DNA of 9,203 bases, taken from contig JAMOMG010000189.1 in the NCBI GenBank assembly GCA_027068695.1, positions 1-9,203 on the forward strand, read 5' to 3'. Under the pieces are notes generated by a model. It made no database searches and was not told the origin of the DNA. It saw nothing but the letters and a program-made list of their open reading frames with translations. Both the position numbers and the translations under genes were made by a program. This document shows positions 5,453 through 9,203 of the stretch, piece after piece. Numbering within the stretch: the first letter of the stretch is position 1; each line of letters begins with the position of its first letter. The stretch is from Flavobacteriaceae bacterium (GTDB lineage Bacteria; Bacteroidota; Bacteroidia; Flavobacteriales; Flavobacteriaceae).

Positions 5453-7120
5453 ATGCGTCAATTTCCAAAAAATAAATTAGCTCAGTTAGTTGTAAAAAAC
5501 TGTGAAAATTTTAATATAAATACAATTGTAATATCTCCAGGATCACGAAATGCACCATTAATTATAGGTTTTAATGCTTCGGAAAATATTAAAACACTAT
5601 CTATAGTTGATGAACGTTGTGCTGCTTTTTTTGCATTAGGAATTGCACAGCAAACCAGAAAACCTGTTGCATTGTTATGCACATCGGGTTCTGCATTGTT
5701 AAATTATTACCCTGCAATTGCTGAAGCATATTACAGTAATATTCCATTACTGATTATTTCAGCAGACAGGCCTTCTCATTTAATTGATATTGGAGACGGA
5801 CAAACAATTAGACAAGAAAATGTATTTGAAAATCATATTTTATACGCCGCAAATTTAGGAGCAAAAAATGATGCTAAAAATATAAAAAAAGCAATTGAAA
5901 CGGTAATACATAAAAAAGGACCGGTACATATAAATGTACCTTTAGATGAGCCTTTGTATGAAACGGAGTACGTAAACTACACAAAAGAAGAAGTTGTTGA
6001 AGAGTTGAAAACCAGCTTAATAGATGAAATCCCTTTGGAAGTAGATACACTTCAAAAATATGCTGACATTTGGAATGCTTCCACAAAGAAAATGGTATTG
6101 GTTGGAGCTCATTTCCCTGATGAATTACTGCAAACACAGTTAGAACATTTAGTGAAAGATCCTTCGGTATTAGTTCTAATAGAGAACACAGCAAATGTTT
6201 CACATTCAAAATTTATAAATAGCATTGATAAACTAATTTTTCCTTTAGATAATGATGAATTGGAGAAATTTAGACCAGATATTTTACTTAGTTTAGGAGG
6301 GTTAATTGTTTCAAAAAAAATAAAACAACATCTTCGTAAATACAAACCAACACACCACTGGCATGCTGATGCCAAAAGAGCTTTTGATACATTTCATTGT
6401 TTAACGCATCATTTTAATATATCCCCACAATTATTTTTTAGCCAGTTTTTCTTTTTAACAAAAACGACTAAAAGTAATTATCAAAATTATTGGTTGCAAA
6501 AGAAACAATTTAGATTAAGAAAACACCAAGAGTTTGTAGAAAATTGTGAGTTTTCAGACTTAAAAGTATTTAGTAAGGTTTTAGATTCAATTCCAAATAA
6601 TTCACAATTGCAATTGAGTAATAGTTCGGTAATTCGTTATTCTCAATTATTTAATATTAACAAAACGTTACGTGTATTTTGTAACAGAGGTACAAGCGGT
6701 ATTGATGGTAGCACAAGTACTGCTATTGGTGCAGCATTTGCAGTAAAAGAAAATACCGTATTTATTACAGGTGATATTAGTTTTTTTTACGATAGTAATG
6801 CCCTGTGGAATAATTATATTCCAAGTAATTTTAGAATTATAGTACTAAATAATGGTGGAGGAGGTATTTTTAGATTTATACCAGGTCCAAAAGAGTCTAA
6901 TGTATTAGATTATTTTGAAACACCCCATAATTTAACAGCTGAATATTTGTGTAAAATGCATAGTTTTGAATATAGTAAAGCTGAGAATGAATTAGATTTG
7001 GAAATACAACTTTCGAAATTTTATAATAAATCTAAATTTCCTAAATTAGTAGAGGTGTTTACCCCAAGGGAAGAAAATGATAAAATATTAAAAGCATATT
7101 TCAACAATTTAAAAGAATAA
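5453..7120 (+). CDS. menD: SEPHCHC synthase MenD (thiamine-diphosphate enzyme)
   Basis: MenD joins 2-oxoglutarate, via its decarboxylated thiamine-diphosphate adduct, to isochorismate, giving 2-succinyl-5-enolpyruvyl-6-hydroxy-3-cyclohexene-1-carboxylate. The 555-residue protein is full length. Residues matching the E. coli active site can be placed: SPGSRNAP with Ser31 and Arg32, the ThDP-activating Glu54 in VDERCAAFF, Arg106 in SADRP, Gln117 in DGQTIRQ, Arg395 in SVIRY, and Arg412 with Ile417 in NRGTSGIDGS. The metal/ThDP-binding motif runs from GDISFFYDSNAL (440-451) to LNNGGGGIF (465-473). GPVHINVPLDEP (156-167) is also typical of the family. The ATG at 5453 follows a 76-nt gap after menF that holds a TAnnTTTG element. 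The next gene starts 2 nt after the stop. No frameshift or missing residue is seen. Confidence 0.96.
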   Translation: MRQFPKNKLAQLVVKNCENFNINTIVISPGSRNAPLIIGFNASENIKTLSIVDERCAAFFALGIAQQTRKPVALLCTSGSALLNYYPAIAEAYYSNIPLLIISADRPSHLIDIGDGQTIRQENVFENHILYAANLGAKNDAKNIKKAIETVIHKKGPVHINVPLDEPLYETEYVNYTKEEVVEELKTSLIDEIPLEVDTLQKYADIWNASTKKMVLVGAHFPDELLQTQLEHLVKDPSVLVLIENTANVSHSKFINSIDKLIFPLDNDELEKFRPDILLSLGGLIVSKKIKQHLRKYKPTHHWHADAKRAFDTFHCLTHHFNISPQLFFSQFFFLTKTTKSNYQNYWLQKKQFRLRKHQEFVENCEFSDLKVFSKVLDSIPNNSQLQLSNSSVIRYSQLFNINKTLRVFCNRGTSGIDGSTSTAIGAAFAVKENTVFITGDISFFYDSNALWNNYIPSNFRIIVLNNGGGGIFRFIPGPKESNVLDYFETPHNLTAEYLCKMHSFEYSKAENELDLEIQLSKFYNKSKFPKLVEVFTPREENDKILKAYFNNLKE

Positions 7121-7122
7121 TA

Positions 7123-7545
7123 ATGGATTTAAAAGTAGGAGATAAAGTAGACTTAATGGTTGTAAGAAATACTGGAATGGGTTTTACAGTATTAGTTAAT
7201 GAAGAGTTTGAAGGATTGCTTTACAGGAATGAATTGTATCAAAAAATTGAGGAAGGTCAGAAATTAGTTGGTTACATAAAGAAAATTCGTGAAGATGAAA
7301 AGTTGGATGTAAGTTTACAACCAGTAGGATTTAAACAAACCATTGTGAAAAATGAAATTATAATTTTAAATGCCTTAAAAAAGCAAGATGGTTTTATTGC
7401 ATTGCACGATAAAAGTGAACCAGACGATATTAAATATCAGTTAGGTATGAGTAAAAAAGCATTTAAAAGTGCCATAGGAGGATTGTTTAGACAAAAATTA
7501 ATAACTATTTCTGAAGATGGAATTCGTTTAAATAACTTCGAATAG
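7123..7545 (+). CDS. Short CvfB-like RNA-binding protein: S1 domain plus winged helix
   Basis: This 140-residue protein has an S1 (OB-fold) RNA-binding domain at residues 1-66: VGDKVDLMVV, GFTVLV, EGLLYRNELY and the end strand KLDVSLQPVG. A winged-helix region follows at about 75-137, containing LHDKSEPDDIKYQLGMSKKA, then AIGGLFRQKLI and EDGIRL. This is the C-terminal half of CvfB-family proteins, which are normally about 280 residues with additional N-terminal S1 domains. Because it starts cleanly at an ATG right after menD, it looks like a natural short form, not a broken gene. CvfB affects expression of virulence genes and binds RNA in Staphylococcus; the role here is unknown. The gap to menD is 2 nt (TAA-TA-ATG), so translation is probably coupled and the gene shares the menD transcript. 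It ends before a hairpin at 7565. Confidence 0.85.
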   Translation: MDLKVGDKVDLMVVRNTGMGFTVLVNEEFEGLLYRNELYQKIEEGQKLVGYIKKIREDEKLDVSLQPVGFKQTIVKNEIIILNALKKQDGFIALHDKSEPDDIKYQLGMSKKAFKSAIGGLFRQKLITISEDGIRLNNFE

Positions 7546-7564
7546 ATAAATAGTATGCTAAACC

Positions 7565-7597
7565 AAACCTAACAGATTTTCAAAACCTGTTAGGTTT
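7565..7597. terminator. Hairpin between convergent genes, likely bidirectional terminator
   Basis: AAACCTAACAG (7565-7575) pairs perfectly with CTGTTAGGTTT (7587-7597), an 11-bp stem around an 11-nt loop. It lies in the 56-nt gap between the S1 gene (stop 7543-7545, plus) and the peptidase gene (stop 7602-7604, minus), so it can end both transcripts. The stem begins with A and ends with T runs, so it works as a terminator from either side, although no long U tract follows. From memory, close versions of this AACCTAACAGGTT-type palindrome are common between genes in flavobacteria, so it may also be a dispersed repeat. Confidence 0.7.
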
Positions 7598-7601
7598 AAG
7601 A

Positions 7602-8756
7602 TTAAAGTTTAAGTTCTTTAATTACAGTAGTATCTAACGCATTTTTATTCACTAAAATAGATATTGTTTTCAGCCTAAAGTAAGCTTTACTCATATATAC
7701 ATAACCGCTATTTCCAATGCTGCTTCCTGTTCCCCAAGAATTCTTCACTTTGTAATATTCTTTATTATATTGATCTTTTACTAGACCTACAATATGCATT
7801 AAATGATCATCTGTGGTATTGTAATTTTCAAACTCTTGTTGTCTAAATTTAGGAGTTATTTGTTTTTCAGTAACTATATAGGTCATTGACTTTTCATTGT
7901 CATCAATGTTTTTAGGTTCAACAGCAATACCATATTTTTGTGAAAAAGTTTTTTCTGAAACATCACAATCCAATGCGATAGTATATCCTTTTTTTAGTGC
8001 ATTATCAACAACCTTAACTAATTCATCTAATGGTAAATTGTAAAAACTACCATTTGCAAAATTATCTGGAATATTCAGAATGAATTTGGTGTAAAAAGGT
8101 TGTTGTAAAAAAGAAGTTAGCGTTACATAATCAGAAGGGTTTAATTGAGTCATTTTTAAAAACAATTTTGGTGTGTAATAAACACCATCGTACATAAATT
8201 TTTCAGGTAATTTTCCTAAATCAGCATCTAAGATGGAATCTACCGCAATTTTCCAATTAGTAGGTGTGGCATTTTTGTCATTTTTTATATATGCATCTAA
8301 AACTTTTTTTAGTTCTGGAACAATTTTAGAGTGGTTATAAATTGTTGTATTTTCCATTAATCCTGAATAGGCACTTTCTGGAACTAATCCGTTATTTTTA
8401 ATTGAATTAATTACATCATGTGCTAAACCACCTTCTCCAAATTGAGTTCTTCCTTGTCGCATTACATAATCCCAAGCCTTAACAGGATAGGTGTTTCTAA
8501 CAGTATACATTTCTGAAATGTCAATTTTCTTTCCAATTTTTTTATAAATCTCAGATTCAATAAAAGATGAGGTCGAAAAACTCCAGCAAGTCCCAGTATT
8601 ACCTTGATTTTTCACATTAGATGTTTCAATATCAATAACAGGTGTAAATATATATTTTTCAGCAGTCGGTATTTTTACGTTTACAACATTCCCTTCTTGT
8701 GCAAAAAATAATTGTGAAATAGCAACAAATGCAATTGAAAATAATAATTTTTTCAT
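7602..8756 (-). CDS. Secreted C1B papain-fold peptidase, bleomycin-hydrolase-like
   Basis: This 384-residue cysteine peptidase or aminopeptidase carries an N-terminal signal peptide: MKKLLFS, a hydrophobic core, then FFAQ with cleavage near residue 19. Catalytic residues of the papain fold are all visible: oxyanion Gln51 and nucleophile Cys57 in VKNQGNTGTCWSFS, His321 in DDHLMHIVG, and Asn339 in VKNSWG. The long insert between Cys and His and the MHIVG/VKNSWG context point to family C1B (aminopeptidase C/bleomycin hydrolase). Those enzymes are usually cytoplasmic and about 450 residues, so this is a shorter exported version, acting in the periplasm or outside. The ATG at 8756 is preferred over one at 8798, which would place 14 basic residues before the signal peptide and overlap the upstream gene. 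It starts 7 nt after that gene, implying one operon. No T9SS C-terminal sorting domain is present. Confidence 0.9.
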   Translation of the reverse strand: MKKLLFSIAFVAISQLFFAQEGNVVNVKIPTAEKYIFTPVIDIETSNVKNQGNTGTCWSFSTSSFIESEIYKKIGKKIDISEMYTVRNTYPVKAWDYVMRQGRTQFGEGGLAHDVINSIKNNGLVPESAYSGLMENTTIYNHSKIVPELKKVLDAYIKNDKNATPTNWKIAVDSILDADLGKLPEKFMYDGVYYTPKLFLKMTQLNPSDYVTLTSFLQQPFYTKFILNIPDNFANGSFYNLPLDELVKVVDNALKKGYTIALDCDVSEKTFSQKYGIAVEPKNIDDNEKSMTYIVTEKQITPKFRQQEFENYNTTDDHLMHIVGLVKDQYNKEYYKVKNSWGTGSSIGNSGYVYMSKAYFRLKTISILVNKNALDTTVIKELKL

Positions 8757-8763
8757 AGTTAAT

Positions 8764-9203
8764 TTAGTTTTCTTGGTTTTGTTCAATGTATGTACCATTT
8801 CGTTTGTCTAAAACTCGTTCAATATTTTCGTAATACCCATCAGAATTAGGGTCATCTTCAGGTAATTTCATATAACCATTTTTATAATATCTTAGGGCTT
8901 GTTTGTATTTTCCTCCGGTTTCATAATATCTGCCAATGTAATAATCGCCAAGAGGTGAATCTTTGTATAATTTGTTTATCATTTCTCCAAAATTCTTTAA
9001 ATAATCACCATTTTCCTTATCTAAAATAATAGATTCAATCGCAAATATATCTTTTTCTCTAATTTTTAAATTACTACCAAACAAGTAATCAATTTCTACA
9101 TACTTATTTTCTAGATAAGCTATAGCATCTGGAGGAGATAGGTCTTTTATGTTTTTCTCAAATTCTTCTTTTGAAATGGCTGAATACATCTCAAAAATAA
9201 ATG
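8764..9203 (-). CDS. TPR-like protein of unknown function (5' end probably outside the window)
   Basis: At least 141 residues are encoded from an ATG at 9189, but the frame remains open upstream to the window edge (adding FIFE before the Met), so the true start may lie outside. I do not recognise the protein. The first part is rich in charged helices (EEFEKNIKDLSPPDAIAYLE). Residues 81-110, counted from that Met, hold GDYYIGRYYETGGKYKQALR followed by YYKNGYMKL, which looks like one tetratricopeptide repeat: a Y/G/A pattern in two short helices. Such a tail can close an enzyme such as an esterase or be part of a small scaffold protein. The stop lies 7 nt before the start of the secreted peptidase, so both are probably on one transcript. 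Localisation cannot be judged without the N-terminus. Confidence 0.7.
   Translation of the reverse strand, partial: FIFEMYSAISKEEFEKNIKDLSPPDAIAYLENKYVEIDYLFGSNLKIREKDIFAIESIILDKENGDYLKNFGEMINKLYKDSPLGDYYIGRYYETGGKYKQALRYYKNGYMKLPEDDPNSDGYYENIERVLDKRNGTYIEQNQEN

Noticed and set aside
5923..5940. Inverted repeat GGTACAT-ATAA-ATGTACC
   Set aside because: It lies inside menD and encodes the family-conserved GPVHINVPLDEP stretch, so coding constraint and chance explain it.
5874..6375. Open frames of 88 and 111 codons on the minus strand
   Set aside because: They are antisense to the well-supported menD, have no recognisable domain and no promoter element; AT-rich coding DNA readily gives such shadows.
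1..9203. CRISPR arrays, tRNA or rRNA genes, riboswitches, phage or conjugation genes
   Set aside because: No regularly spaced repeats, no cloverleaf or conserved rRNA segments, and all gaps are under about 95 bases and explained by promoters or the single hairpin.

Overview
The window looks like a chromosomal segment of a flavobacterium (Bacteroidota, Flavobacteriia). The base composition is strongly AT-rich. Genes lack Shine-Dalgarno sites, and several are preceded by the Bacteroidota -7 promoter element TAnnTTTG. The gene content fits too: a secreted protein of the type-9-secretion style at the left edge, a menaquinone gene cluster, a short CvfB-like RNA-binding protein and a pRiA4b ORF-3-family protein. 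No genus can be named from this sequence alone.

Layout from left to right. (1) 1-314, minus: the N-terminus of a large exported protein, cut by the window edge. (2) 377-2105, minus: a two-gene ABC-2 exporter, ATPase then permease, resembling the bacitracin/lantibiotic-immunity type; the ATPase starts at TTG. (3) 2197-3258, plus: a conserved protein of unknown role that carries what I read as a protein-kinase/aminoglycoside-phosphotransferase catalytic signature. This is the most interesting item here. (4) 3284-3781, minus: a small pRiA4b ORF-3-like protein with a very acidic tail, convergent with (3) and divergent from (5). (5) 3859-7545, plus: a compact menaquinone block made of a hotdog DHNA-CoA thioesterase (MenI-like), isochorismate synthase MenF (TTG start), SEPHCHC synthase MenD and a short S1/winged-helix RNA-binding protein 2 nt after menD. 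(6) A perfect 11-bp hairpin at 7565-7597 sits between the two convergent transcripts. (7) 7602-9203, minus: a TPR-like protein, open at the right edge, followed 7 nt later by a secreted papain-fold (C1B, bleomycin-hydrolase-like) peptidase.

How the genes work together. MenF makes isochorismate from chorismate, MenD turns isochorismate plus 2-oxoglutarate into SEPHCHC, and the MenI-like thioesterase releases 1,4-dihydroxy-2-naphthoate later in the same pathway, so the block supplies menaquinone for respiration. menD seems to have an extra internal promoter. The ABC pair probably exports or expels a hydrophobic or peptide-like compound from the membrane. The remaining genes have no visible pathway link to these.

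No tRNA, rRNA, CRISPR array, insertion sequence, phage gene or integration site was seen. No gene-free stretch exceeds about 95 bases. I did not find a clearly new multi-gene system; the kinase-like orphan is the best candidate for undescribed biology.
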